Positions 1-10,591 of a DNA stretch of 64,000 nucleotides are shown here, one piece after another (within the stretch, counting starts at the first letter, position 1; each line of letters opens with the position of its first letter). A program made the position numbers and the translations under genes. The stretch is taken from assembly GCA_013180625.2 (NCBI GenBank), contig SNVD02003473.1, forward strand, positions 118,580-182,579. Reading direction: 5' to 3'. The notes under the pieces were generated by a model. The model had not been told where the DNA came from. It made no database searches and saw nothing but the letters and a program-made list of their open reading frames with translations. Origin of the DNA: Boswellia sacra (taxonomy: Eukaryota > Streptophyta > Magnoliopsida > Sapindales > Burseraceae).

Positions 1-344
1 TGCACATATTGTAGCAAGTCTGGAAAGTTATTGCAACAAGTAATGTTCCTTCAGATGGTCGAATGGTAATAAAAAGATCAAAGAGAAAAAGAGAAAGTTT
101 TATTCTGAACTTGCCAATACAACCTGAACTTTTATTTGATGCAAAGTTCACATATCTAATACTATCTTCATTGTGCTTTCTGGGGAATCAAGAAAAGTAT
201 AAAAGGGGGTTTTCTCTTTAACATATCTTGATTCTTGAACAACTGAAGAATTTGTGAGCAATACATGGAATTATATTTTGTTTTCTACCAGAAAAGTAAT
301 AAAATTTTATAGTTCCATTTATTGTTACAGTCTATAGTGTAAAA

Positions 345-958
345 ATGGGCATGAAATTGAGAGCCTCCCTTTTGTATGAATCGAGCTACTGCGAATGCTA
401 AATCTTCTACTGGCCGTCGATTGATAAGGCCACCTAACTCTGTGAACCTACAAAATTTACATGCAGCAAGTAAATTCATTTTATTAGTGAACATTGTAGA
501 GAGTAATGGTAGCTAGGAAATTTACCAGCCAGTCCAAGCCTCAGTCCATATTTTGGGTTTAAAAGGTTTGTTTTGGGGAGAACTGGTCACAATAAAAACC
601 ATTGCATGTGTTTATCTGTCAGCAGGGTAAAGAGAGATGAATTAAATTTTCTCTTGCATCAAAATATTGGATTCTCATCTGACATTATATTTTCTGCTAA
701 TATTCTCTTTTACAGATTCTTGGACAATTCAACAAGTTATAGATAACATATTTGTCAATCTGCACAAAATGATGATAAACAAAATATTTATAGCTGAAAA
801 AGTGATTTGCTTACCACAGGATCTGGGGCATCTTCTTCCTTACACGTAAGCCATGGGACCCCAGTGTTCAATCCAACAACCATCTTTGCTGCCCATTTCA
901 TGTATGCCTCACTAGCCTTTCCAAATATGATTCTTTCAGGCTCATACTCATTCTGAAT
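345..958 (-). pseudogene. Beta-galactosidase (GH35) gene fragment, three exons
   Basis: Three exon-like pieces read in order on the minus strand. The first (958-815) encodes IQNEYEPE, the acid/base Glu region of GH35, then [20 protein letters not shown] and DDAPDPV-like residues; it is bounded by a cag acceptor and a gtaag donor. The second (about 600-526) encodes NKPFKPKIWTEAWTGW but carries one extra A just upstream, which shifts the frame after FSP. The third (447 down to about 345) encodes [20 protein letters not shown] and ends in unrelated sequence where the family expects the nucleophile region and NYYMYHGGTNFGR. GH35 enzymes release beta-galactosyl residues from cell-wall polymers and are over 700 residues long; here only about 110 codons of the barrel remain. 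Retained splice sites show a DNA-level copy, not a retrocopy. It is non-functional and lies beside two other gene fragments in the same orientation. Confidence 0.85.
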
Positions 959-1179
959 CTGCACAAATATGATACGAAACAATCAGAAGCAAATTGGAAA
1001 AATGTCAGTATATATGAAAATTTAATGTACTTTAGCATATTATATCCTTGAGAGCCTTAAAATTGTTGATTAGATAATTAGAACACATACTTGTGAAAGA
1101 ATGATGGGACAAATAAACACATGGCTTTAAGTCTATAGCCTCACTTATAGAATAAAAAGGAACATGAATAGTATCAGCA

Positions 1180-3075
1180 GTTTAATTTCTCTGTTGGTTT
1201 AGCAGCTGAGTTAGCATTTTCAGTCATGGTCACATCCTGATTGGCTGATGGCTCCTCCCATTTTTCTTGTCTACCAGCTTCATCAGCAGCCTTTTTCAGC
1301 AGCTTCTTGCCTTGCTCTCTCCTCTTCCATAGAAACTATAAGGGTAAGAGCCAGCTCAGGATCTATATTGGGATCTACACCAAATTCAAAGTCAGAAACT
1401 CCACCGGCTGCAGTTGCTGCTGCTGCAGCGAAGCCACTTTCTCCTTCTCCATCAGCATTAAATATAGGTGTGCTGCCAGAGGAATAGAAAATCACATTAC
1501 TTCAAATATAAGCTAATAGGAGTTGAGCAATATGATAAGTTTCACCTGACTTTTCAAACAGCAACATGTACTACTCAACCTAAAGATCACCTTTATCAAA
1601 GGCTTACTTTTTCAACAACTGTTCTTACAAGAATCTCTTTCATGAAAAGCAATTTTCCCCTGTCATCAGTCAAAAATGACTGATATTGATCTTAACATGT
1701 AATCCTGCTCCATACTTGTTTATTTGCCATTTTGACATACACTCTAACTTAAATCTCTTGTTAAATTTGCAATACATATACCATTTCTAGATTTACAGCT
1801 GTAATTGATGCTACATGCAAAAGCCAAAGGGAAAAAGATTCACACCTGATGAGTACATCAGAAAGAGCATTTGGACTAGGAGGAATATGAACTATATGAC
1901 TGTTTTCACTGTTATTTACAGAAGCAAGAAGGGCCTCCAACTTCTCCGGCTTCCCGTCATCATCTTCACCAAAATCCACAATGTCAAGAGCCACACTGTT
2001 CTTTTTTAGTTTCTTCCCTATCATCTCCATCACCTTCTTATCATGGTTGATAGGACTACATTCGTATAGCACAAAAGAATAGCAGATGTCAACACAAATG
2101 AACAAGTAAGTCAAACAGACAACAACAAATACCTTCCAGCAAAAACTATGATTCTTTGGCGTTGGTTTTTGTTTTGTTGATGCTTGAGAGATAACTGAGC
2201 AACCTAGATCCCAGCTACTAGGTTTGTCTCACACCCCATTTCAAGCTCTAAAGAGAGAGAGAGTTTAACCTAAAACAACTAAGAAAAAAATAACAGAATG
2301 CTTATCATGTTGCATTCACTAATGTGCGTGTTAAGCATAAACCTAATCAAACTATACTGTCAAGGTCAAGAATTCAGAAAGAGTTAAAAATTGTCTAAGC
2401 AAATAATCAAATGGATCTCTTTCTTCAACGTTGAACAAAAGAAAAAGCCCAGAATTTGCACCAGACACCAACCCATGTTCGCATAGGTTATAGTAATAAA
2501 TTTCTTAAAGACAGATAACAACATAGTCTTTAAACTTCAAAGAGCAAACCAAGAAAACCAACAAATGGAAGCCAACATCAGTGCTCATTTTTGACTTAGT
2601 TATGAAACAATTTTTCTCACTCGCCAAAAGATTTAAAATAAACAATCAAAAAGATTGAAGATGCCCATGGATAAGATAAATTGTGTGCAAACCTCTCACC
2701 AATCTAACACTCAAAGCGACTAACCCACCATAGACAATCACCAATAATCACTCCAAACAAACAAGTCCAAGCTCTCCATAACTACTTCAACAACTTTTCA
2801 ACTTAATACACAAATCACTATCCCACCACAACCATCTAAACAACAAGAGCCAAAGAATTTCTCTGATTTCCATGATTATCAACTACCAATCAACACTAAA
2901 ACCCAGTTGAAAACAAATCAAGAGAAGCACAAACACATATACAAAAAAAAAATCATCAAATTTGAAAGCATACCGTGCATGCAAGCCAATATTTTCCCAA
3001 GATCAGTCGTAGGAGTAGTCAACACACGAACCCCTTTTCCCGCCATCGTCAATATTCCGACAATGTTCTCCAAAT
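1180..3075 (-). pseudogene. RPN10: 26S proteasome ubiquitin receptor RPN10 (PSMD4) fragment
   Basis: Colinear RPN10 exons with introns are visible. 3075-2971 encodes NLENIVGILTMAGKGVRVLT and the following TPTTDLGKILACMHG. 2254-2136 encodes GLEMGCETNLVAGI, then an in-frame TAG where the family has Gln, then VAQLSLKHQQNKNQRQRIIV. About 2080-1850 encodes KKLKKNSVALDIVDFGEDDD and the HIVHIP..PNALSDVLI segment that ends the vWA domain. 1490-1283 encodes the GFAAAAA linker and the first UIM ([20 protein letters not shown]). One extra base in an A-run then shifts AAEKAADEA out of frame, although the tail is recognisable to about 1180. RPN10 links polyubiquitin to the proteasome lid and base. The N-terminal exon (MVLEAT...) is missing, and the 5' end abuts a phospholipase D fragment. 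The stop, the frameshift and the missing start make it a pseudogene. Confidence 0.9.
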
Positions 3076-3193
3076 TTGACCATTCAACATCACAAAACCC
3101 AAATAATTATACCAAAAATAAAAAAAACCCTAATCGGAAACCCAGAATTAGAAAAGAAGTTACTTGTGTTTTGGCTTGAGAGACTTAAAAAAC

Positions 3194-3706
3194 TTTTGTC
3201 ATCCCAAACCAAGAACAAAACTCTCACAACTTCTTCTGATTTGTACTTGAGCAGCTCACCAAGCGTCAAGTCATCACCACGTGGCAGATCTCGCGTCTTT
3301 TCTCTGATAAGCTTAATCTTATGAAACACAGACCAGCCAACGATGTAAACCAAATGGTGAGCCTCTGCTATCGCATGACAAATATCCCAGCACGTGCCTG
3401 GCTTATACACCTTCCCCTTATCCAGTTGAATCTCAGGCAAACATCCAGGAGTCACATGAGCGTCTTGGCATAGCGTCACATGATGTCCCTTTCTCAAAGG
3501 AAAATATGTGTGCAGAACGCCTCGCTGCTCCAGATCACCAGCGATGTCGTGGTGGTACAGAGGATTATCCTTGCAAGGCGTGAATTTCAGTTCGAGTTTT
3601 ATGGCCGTGTTGGGCTTGGGCGGCTTACCGTTCGAGTCGATGAGTGTGAACCAGTCAGAGATTAAGTCGCCGGTCGTAATCTTCTGAGCTGAGATTTTAG
3701 CAGTGC
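3194..3706 (-). pseudogene. Phospholipase D (delta/beta-like) fragment
   Basis: On the minus strand an open stretch runs from an apparent ATAG acceptor at 3707. It encodes GTAKISAQKITTGDLISDWF (end of the C2 domain), NPLYHHDIAGDLEQRGV, TYFPLRKGHHVTL.QDAHV, and then GKVYKPGTCWDICHAIAEAH, YIVGWSVFHKIKLIRE and TLGELLKYKSEEVVRVLFLV followed by WDDK. This matches plant PLD from late C2 to just before the first HKD active-site motif, which is absent. PLD hydrolyses membrane phospholipids to phosphatidic acid; without both HxKxxxxD motifs this piece cannot be catalytic. Homology stops at 3194, where sequence leading into the RPN10 fragment begins, so one open frame (3497-3090) reads across the junction. 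A delta-like identity is favoured from wording such as KYKSxE and FHKIKL, but the subclass is not certain. Confidence 0.88.
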
Positions 3707-3709
3707 CTA

Positions 3710-4633
3710 TGAGTTACCTCAAGAACTCGATCTCGGTACCCGATCCGAACTTCAAGCCACAATATGGGAGGAGAAAAGAAAGGAGGGAGTGGAATGTTTG
3801 GGGGAGAGAGAGGTCGTGAAAGGGTGGAGGCGTGAAAGAGTGAAGAGAAGAGAAAATGATTTTAGGGTAAAAGAGTTTTAGGTTTATGGCAAACGGGTTT
3901 GATGAGGTGTAAAACATGTGTATGATTAAAATTTTATTACTCACTAAAAATGTGATACAGGAGATATTTTAAATATATATATATATATATATATGCTTTA
4001 GCTTTTTTTATTTTTATAAATATAAATTGTTTTTATTTAATTTTTAAAATAAATTATAATAATTTTTGCTTAAATGCAAATGTTATATTATTTCAAAATA
4101 AGATTTTATTCAAGATTTTTAATTTCTTAATTTTTATCAAAAAAATTAAACAATTTGATTTTAATCACTTTGAAAGTATAAAATAATTTATTTATTTCAT
4201 ACAATTTTCATGTTTAAAAATTTACTTCTCATTAATTTGATTTTAAAAATTTATTATTTAATTTATACAAAAATATTATCTTTTATTTAAATATTTTAAA
4301 AAATTATTTTTAATTAAATATTAAAACATAAAATTGTATTATTTAATTATTATTTTGAGATTTTTTTTTACTTCTTTATTTATTGAAATTTAAAATATTA
4401 TATTCATAATGCTTGAAAGAGAAGATGAAAAATGTGAAAAGGAAATTGGGAAGATTACATATTCACATACTTGTCATATTTTTATAAAAATATGATAAAT
4501 ATTTGATTGAATAAAGACAAAAGTGACAAATAAGATGAATAGGCAGGTTTGACTTTCAGACCAATGTTATATTTCTCACTTTTTTAAAAAAATGTCAAAT
4601 AAAAAAATTATAAAGTGACAAATATGTAAAAAA
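3710..4633. other. AT-rich flank with dinucleotide tract and palindrome
   Basis: No coding sequence is recognised. 3714-3944 is a CT/GA-rich stretch resembling a promoter or 5'UTR just upstream of the PLD fragment. A (TA)n run occupies about 3972-3994. Beyond 4000 the sequence is extremely AT-rich and contains a perfect 22-nt palindrome at 4474-4495, plus two similar AAGTGACAAATA motifs near 4531 and 4616 that look like subterminal repeats of the element ending at 4644. Confidence 0.5.
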
Positions 4634-4644
4634 TTCTTGTAGTG
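4616..4644. mobile_element. Probable CACTA transposon terminus
   Basis: The sequence ends in TTCTTGTAGTG (4634-4644), the reverse complement of CACTACAAGAA, a typical plant CACTA (Spm/En) terminal inverted repeat. The next bases, TAT, could be a 3-bp target duplication. A subterminal-like AAGTGACAAATA motif occurs twice inside. The matching left end CACTACAAGAA was not found at lower coordinates, so if this call is right the element begins before position 1 and carries the beta-galactosidase, RPN10 and PLD fragments. Confidence 0.45.
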
Positions 4645-4649
4645 TATAC

Positions 4650-6282
4650 AGTCCACTTATATTGTTAATTTTATGCACACATTTCAAGTTTTATCTTTAT
4701 TAATCATGTAAGGTAATATTCAATCAACGATAGTTGTACATTCATACAAAGAAAGAGGGAGGAGAATTGAATTACATTTCTTTTCAAACATGGGGGATAT
4801 GGGAGAGGATTACATTGCTCTTTGACAAAACAATAAATTTTATAAAATATTCTATACATTCATCCACGATAAATCATATACTCGAATATTAAATATAAAC
4901 AATCAATTCGAGACTCAATTGATAATGAATTTCTCACCACTATATGTAAGTCTATTCAACGTCTATCAAGTATCTACAAGTATATTCATACATACAAAAC
5001 CATAATCTAAAATCATGGTACTTCGACCTAGATTTGACAATTATATCATGGCATTCTAGCCTATTGCTATTCTAGCATAATTCAATTGATAATAGAAATT
5101 AAAAATAGCAATTCTAGCCTAGGCATTACATTTCTAGCCCAATTATAGCAATTGTAGTAAATCATGACATATTCTAGGCTAATTATAGCAATCGTAGTAA
5201 ATCATGACATATTCTAGCCTAATTATAGCAATCGTGACAAAACATGGCAATTCTTGCCTAATCTATGCTAATTTCTAGCATACTGCAAAGCAATTATAAG
5301 TCTTTCTAGCATGATTCTAGACAAGTGCTTCTAAGATGATTCTAAGCATTCACAAAGAAAATAAAACTCCTAATCATGATTCTAATAAAAGAGAAAAAAC
5401 GGATTTACCTTGACACGCTTATCCACCTTGCAAAATAAATAAAGGATTAAACAATTGTGTAAAATCCTAAACATGCTTTTAAGCATTAAAATAAATCTTA
5501 AACATGCTTTTTCTAAGCATAAATAAACCTAGACATGCTTATTCTAAAGCAAGAAAAGTAAAAAAGAAATAAAGAGATGGAAGACAGAACTGCTCCCAGG
5601 ACGTAATTTTTTCAGGTTTAAAGCAATCTAAAATGCTCAAAAACTTTAAACTAGAAAAGACTTCTTGAATTCTCATGTGTGTCTTCAAGAGGAGAAGAGA
5701 TGAATTTGATGTGTCTAAGTGAAGAGGAGGGAGGGTTTATATAGTTGAGGTTGAGCTGAAAAAAGAAAGGAGAAAAACAAAAATGGAAGGTTTCTAACGA
5801 AATTTTCCAAGAATACTTGAAGAACAGCCGGTCGGCTATGTGAGGACCGTTGGCTGATAGTCGAACAGTAGGCTGGCTATGGGTGGATAGCCGACCGATG
5901 GTAGGACAGCCGAGCCGACTATCCTACAATAGCCAGCAAGTTGTGGCCCATAAATCCCTCGTGTTTTGCATTTTTTTAATGCAGTCTTTTATAACCTTTG
6001 TCTGTTCGATCGCATGTAACTTTACAAATTCAACTTCGATTTGTGATCCATAAATTTCTATAAAAACTAGACATTCGTAGCTTTGCAACAGTAGATAACT
6101 TGTTGGCGAATTCATCCTAGATTAGTTTCTGTGATTTTTTGAGTTTATGTGTCAGTTTTTGATACTCTTGGCTGGTTTATTCTCACCTTTCTTCCTTTTG
6201 CTTCCAAGGGCATTTCGATCATTTTTATTGCTCGACATTCATCCTCACGTCATCATTGAGCCTCAAAAATTCAGTGTCTACA
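4650..6282 (-). mobile_element. LTR-like retrotransposon remnant
   Basis: Read on the minus strand the block starts TGTAGACACTGAATTTTTGA at 6282, a common plant LTR start, and carries a TATA-like CTATATAAA near 5744-5736 followed by a pyrimidine-rich leader. It contains repeated TTCTAGCATGATTCTAAG-type motifs resembling the LTR-like block at 34.1-36.6 kb. A GC-rich patch (5828-5935) has 11-nt inverted arms, CGGTCGGCTAT and ATAGCCGACCG. The lower boundary and target duplication were not found. No coding domain is visible. It may be a truncated solo LTR. Confidence 0.5.
5131..5260. repeat. 40-bp tandem repeat, about three copies
   Basis: The motif AATTATAGCAATCGTAGTAA, followed by ATCATGACATATTCTAGCCT, recurs at 5141, 5181 and 5221, exactly 40 bp apart. 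The first two copies are nearly identical and the third decays. It lies inside the LTR-like remnant. Confidence 0.85.
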
Positions 6283-6295
6283 CACTGTCTCTTAC

Positions 6296-7219
6296 TGTTG
6301 ATACCAAAAGTCGGTCGACCTCCAACTCATTAACAAAATTTATATTTGTTGTGAAAAATCTAACTGAACAAGAGGGCGATGAGGGAAAATGTGGAGAAGG
6401 ATGGTGAAAGTGAGGGGTTTCAGGCCATGTGTTTATCAATAAAGGCCACTATATTTTTATCAACCGAGGCTCTGGTGGTGTAAATGATCTGTAGACAAAG
6501 AGAAAACAATGGGTCAGAGGCGCCGGTGGTATGTTCGGCAATAATCCTCTAATGCTTAATTCAAACATTGAATATGGAGTGAAATATCTGGTCGACCAGG
6601 GAGAGATGAGGTATAGAGAGAGAGTTTGAGGTTGGAGAGTTTTTTGGAGTTAAAGATTGTTCCAAATCCTTGATTTGAAGTAAAAGAGCCTATTTATAGG
6701 AGTAACTCTTGTACAGGTGTTGCCATGCATGGTGTAGGAGTGGCACCTTATTGCATGCAAAGGAGTTGGTGATGGCACCTAGCTAGAACCTATGGAGACA
6801 CTTGGGGAACAAAAATGTTTCTTTACGAGACACTTCGAAGCTTGTAAAGGAGTTAGTAAGACACTTGGACGAGATGCATCTTGATTGGAGAACACCTGGT
6901 GAGAAGCTTTAGCCTTTATTATTTTATTAATTTGTGCCACGCAACACCTTTTATGGTGAAAATGATATTCGTATCGTTCGTCGACCAAGTTGGGCATTCG
7001 TTATAGAATTATCTGGTCAACCAAAAGGTCTTAATGCTGGGAGTGAGGGTAAAGTCTTCATCAACCAAATTAAGGATGAAGAATCCATTATTCTAGAAAT
7101 CAAGATGGCACTTAGGATAGAAAATACATAAATTCTTTTGAAATAAAGAAAATCGTTACTTCTTGATGATGTGACTTCAAATATTAATCTTATTAGTTGT
7201 CTTAATTTTTCATCTAACA
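6296..7219 (-). mobile_element. Solo LTR (924 bp) with perfect TSD CTTAC
   Basis: The minus-strand element begins TGTTAGATG (7219) and ends GGTATCAACA (6296), giving TG...CA termini. It is flanked on both sides by CTTAC (6291-6295 and 7220-7224), a perfect 5-bp target duplication. A TATA-like palindrome CCTATTTATAGG at 6689-6700 lies mid-element, as expected for an LTR promoter. No internal domain or second LTR exists, so it is a solo LTR left by unequal recombination. The superfamily is undetermined, with copia slightly favoured by the TGTTAG start. Confidence 0.88.
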
Positions 7220-7259
7220 CTTACCAACAACCACAATTCTCAAACCAAAAAATTACCAT

Positions 7260-7500
7260 CCTCTGCCATAAGGAGTACACCTACTTAGCATAGACCCATT
7301 CTAAGATTTCACCTCGACTACGTATCGAAAATCCTGCTGAAAGCTTATGGTACAACCCCCATGTTTGCCTTTTCAAAAAGTTTCTCAGCTACTGACATAT
7401 CTTCCACCACACACCCTATATCAAGGCCAAACCAATGCCCATGTGTAAACTTGTGGATCCGCTAGTAGTAACACATCCTCTTTCATGACAACTAGAGTTG
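7260..7500 (-). mobile_element. Copia internal remnant, inverted copy of 39.5-39.7 kb
   Basis: Read on the minus strand, this stretch matches the non-coding interior of the copia element at 38.3-42.0 kb. Shared blocks include CCTGCTGAAA.CTTATGGTAC (here about 7332-7351) and the segment with GTGTTACTACTAG.GG.TCCAC (here about 7453-7473). It is a degraded fragment with no open frame and no LTRs next to it. Confidence 0.65.
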
Positions 7501-7519
7501 GTCAAGTGCAATGTTAGAT

Positions 7520-7640
7520 TTGTTGTTATGAAACTTCCACTGAGAATATATAGAGGTGAAGCTAAGCTTATTGAAGTTAAAGGTCCCAAGGATTGATTCT
7601 CTGAATAGGCCAAGGAGCAGACCTAGAATTTTGGTTTTGT
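7520..7640 (+). pseudogene. FAN1 VRR-NUC domain scrap
   Basis: A short stretch encodes YRGEAKLIEVKGPKD followed by a stop and FSE, matching the core of the VRR_NUC nuclease domain of plant FAN1 (ExK of the PD-(D/E)xK motif plus GPxDRLSEQQ). It is about 35 codons, interrupted, with no neighbouring exon recognised. It resembles the FAN1 pseudogene exon at 42.8 kb and the copy at 48.1 kb. Confidence 0.7.
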
Positions 7641-8129
7641 GGGGTCCAAAATATAAAACTAAGTTATAAGGTCAAATATGAGAAAATATTTTAATAGATT
7701 AATTTGTAAGGTTACAAACACTGATCTCCCTGCACCTACAACTTTAGGTACTCTTCCATATTGATTTTCTTTGTTTTGCGTTTAATTCATAGAATACTAT
7801 AGTAAACGTTGATAATATTCTCTCTTAATCCTTCGCACACTTTATGTACCTCCAAACTTTAATGAATTTATGTATCATTAATTGTATCAATAGAAAGTAA
7901 TTTGAATTCATCATATTAATGTACTTGTAATTTTCTAGACACTTGTACAATATTTTTTGGTCAAAAAAATAAATTATTATTCTGCTCATCTGTAAACATT
8001 GAATAGAGATCGATATATGCCTTGAAGAATTGGGTGAGCAATTCTTTGGTTACGCAATGGAATCCACCCAATCATGGCACAGATCAATGGGTTGGGCTCA
8101 GTCTTACACTAAATTTTTTATGTTTGAAC

Positions 8130-8642
8130 TAGGGGTGGGAATTTGGGACACGACACACGAACACGATATGAGTACGACACGAACACGATACACGATTAAT
8201 AGATAGGTCAGATTCATGTTAAAGGTGTTCAACACGTCAACCCATTTAATGATATGAATAGTTAAACATATTTTTTCTATCCTTAATATGTAAGCTCATT
8301 TAATGATATAAATTGTTACATACTTACAACATATATATTATAAAATTGAAATTTTTATATTATAAAATAAATTAATTTATAAAATAATAAATGATGATGA
8401 TTTTAATAATATTTCATACTAACAATGGTTTATATTCTAAAAAAATTTTAATTGACATAAATATATAGAATATAATATATTATGCATAACTAGGTTAAAT
8501 AATTAAGTAAATTATGTGAATTAAATATGACATGATTACAACACGTGGATAACACGTTTAATAACAATGTCGGATCCGCATTTCATGTCTTAACACGAAT
8601 AATTAAATGGGTCAATACGCATGACACAAATTTCCACCCTTA
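8130..8642 (+). mobile_element. 513-bp non-autonomous hAT element (copy A)
   Basis: The element starts TAGGGGTGGGAATTT and ends AATTTCCACCCTTA, so the termini are inverted repeats. It is flanked by the perfect 8-bp duplication GTTTGAAC (8122-8129 and 8643-8650), diagnostic of hAT. The ends are rich in CGTGT/ACACG motifs and the centre is AT-rich, with no ORF. A second copy of exactly the same length lies in opposite orientation at 53523-54035. Confidence 0.92.
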
Positions 8643-10327
8643 GTTTGAACTGCCAATATCTTATTGAACTTAAACCATATATTCCAAAACAATAAGCTAG
8701 GAGAATATTAATGCCAAAACTTTTCTAGTTTTGCATTATCCCTTGTTGTCTGTTTAAGAATGGACGTTAAATTACTAGGAGATTCTGGTGTCCTTCTTCG
8801 ACAAGTTGATTCTCTATCTCCTTTTTTTAAATGTTGGCAAAGAATCCAATAGAGGAGAAAACTCTTCTTTTAATGATTGAGAGAGACAATTTGTAGCTGT
8901 GTGGGGCTTCAATAACGTATTAAAAAAAGATCTGTCACATTTTGTCGTTTTAAATTGATGTCGGCATGGACGATGTAAGCTAAGATTGGTGACAAATTAT
9001 CTTCATATAATTAATTGGCTGTTGAAGACCACAACAAATAAAATATAAAGACTTGTGTTTAATTTATGCATAGAATATTTTATTAGTAATTAATTAATTT
9101 GAAATTTCGTTGAACAATTACCATTTTGATGAATAACCATTTGATTGGTGGGAATGACTCTTAGTTATGGGTGAGACCAATTCGTTGATTACATAAGTTG
9201 ATTAAGAAACAAACATATTTTAGGTCAAAATTTAACAATTGAATGGGGCTATTGGCACTTAAAAAATTTACTCTCAACATCCTTATTTTAAGTGCACCTC
9301 ACTATTATAATTTTTAAAATTATATTTTTACTCCACTTATTTTCCTAATTTTAATAGAGTTGAACTTATTGAATGAAAGATACAACAATAAATAAATAAA
9401 TATTCAATTAATATGAGTATAATTGTTGATGACTGTTGTAACTTGTAATCAAACTTTTAAAAAAGATTATTGATCCTTATGTTAATAAAAATAAGGGTTG
9501 ATCTATCGAATTTTATTAGTTAATTGATGTAGTTTTGAAATGATAAAGAATAACCTTCTAACAATTTAAGTTGTAAAATTTTAGGAAATGGTATACTTCG
9601 AATAATTTGTGCATAGAGAAATATTTGGATGTAGAAATATTCTTTTCTCAATCATTTCTTGACCATAAATTTTCAAATATTGATCAGTAATCATTAGAAT
9701 GGTCTTCTAATCTTGAAAATTCAAATTACTTCTTGAGTCGTATCCAAAAACTAATTTATAGTCTTGAAATCTTGAGTTGCTTCAATTGTCTTAAGCTTGA
9801 GAAGAATTATATTTGTTCCATGATATAATCTTTCTTCTAAGCCTCTTCTAGAGAATCAATGAATCTTGCTCATAGATGTAAGATGTTGAATCTTCATATT
9901 TCACATAAATGATGTAGAGAAAAATCATAAAATTTGTTTTATCTCGCCCTAATACCTAAGTCTCTCTCTTGATTGCATTCAATAAGTAATGCTTATAGAT
10001 GTGTAATAACACTTGATGTCCACGAAAGTTCTCTCCTTATGCCTTCCTTGAGTGTCAAATTGTAGAATTGTCAAATTTGCATCTTCGAGATGTTTGTGTA
10101 TAATAACAAATAATAACAAGATATAAGTACACAAACTATTCTTATTTTTTGATGTGAAAGATCCACAATCAATGACAATTACCACAAAGCATTCTCATAA
10201 TAACAGTTAAGTAAAATAAAACACATAAATAATTGTATGCTTACAAAGCTTTAATTCATAGTGTTGATAATGTGTTGTGGAAATGAATCAATAATTGAAG
10301 TAACAAGTTTAATCATGCATATAAATA
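8643..10327. other. AT-rich intergenic stretch
   Basis: No gene, RNA or complete element is recognised. It holds scattered poly-A/T runs and an unassigned low-GC sequence. Short open frames such as 10185-9979 minus look random. Confidence 0.4.
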
Positions 10328-10591
10328 AAGCAAGCGGCGGAGCAAAATAGAAGGGAAGCTCTTTCATTTGTTTGTCAGATTCTTTCGCGAAAATTTACAT
10401 CAGAGGAGGGGTTCAATTTATGGGCACAATTGCCGCTAGGCCCTCCAATAACATTGGAACATCAAGAATATTCATGTGTCTTGAACAGAATAATTGACAT
10501 ACCACATGAAGAGGCATGTGGATTTTGTTTGGCAAATTATGATGGCTACTTGGATAAATTGGTGGAACACCACCTTGTATACACATTGTAG
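10328..10591 (+). CDS. Unrecognised open frame, possibly a terminal exon
   Basis: An 87-codon frame bounded by a stop upstream and TAG at 10591 stands out in AT-rich surroundings by its balanced composition and protein-like content (for example EALSFVCQILSRKFTSEEGF, then EEACGFCLANYDGYLDKLVE). It has no ATG near its start, so it would be an internal or terminal exon, or a captured fragment. Cys and His residues (CGFC...HH) might hint at metal binding, but no family is recognised. No partner exon was found on either side. Confidence 0.35.
   Translation, partial: KQAAEQNRREALSFVCQILSRKFTSEEGFNLWAQLPLGPPITLEHQEYSCVLNRIIDIPHEEACGFCLANYDGYLDKLVEHHLVYTL

Noticed and set aside
1241..1516. Plus-strand open frames over the RPN10 C-terminus
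   Set aside because: The minus-strand frame shows the UIM and Ala-rich linker of RPN10; the plus frames are antisense shadows.
6296..7219. A plus-strand gene suggested by open frames at 6147 and 6934
   Set aside because: The block is a solo LTR with TG...CA ends and a perfect 5-bp duplication. The frames show no domain.
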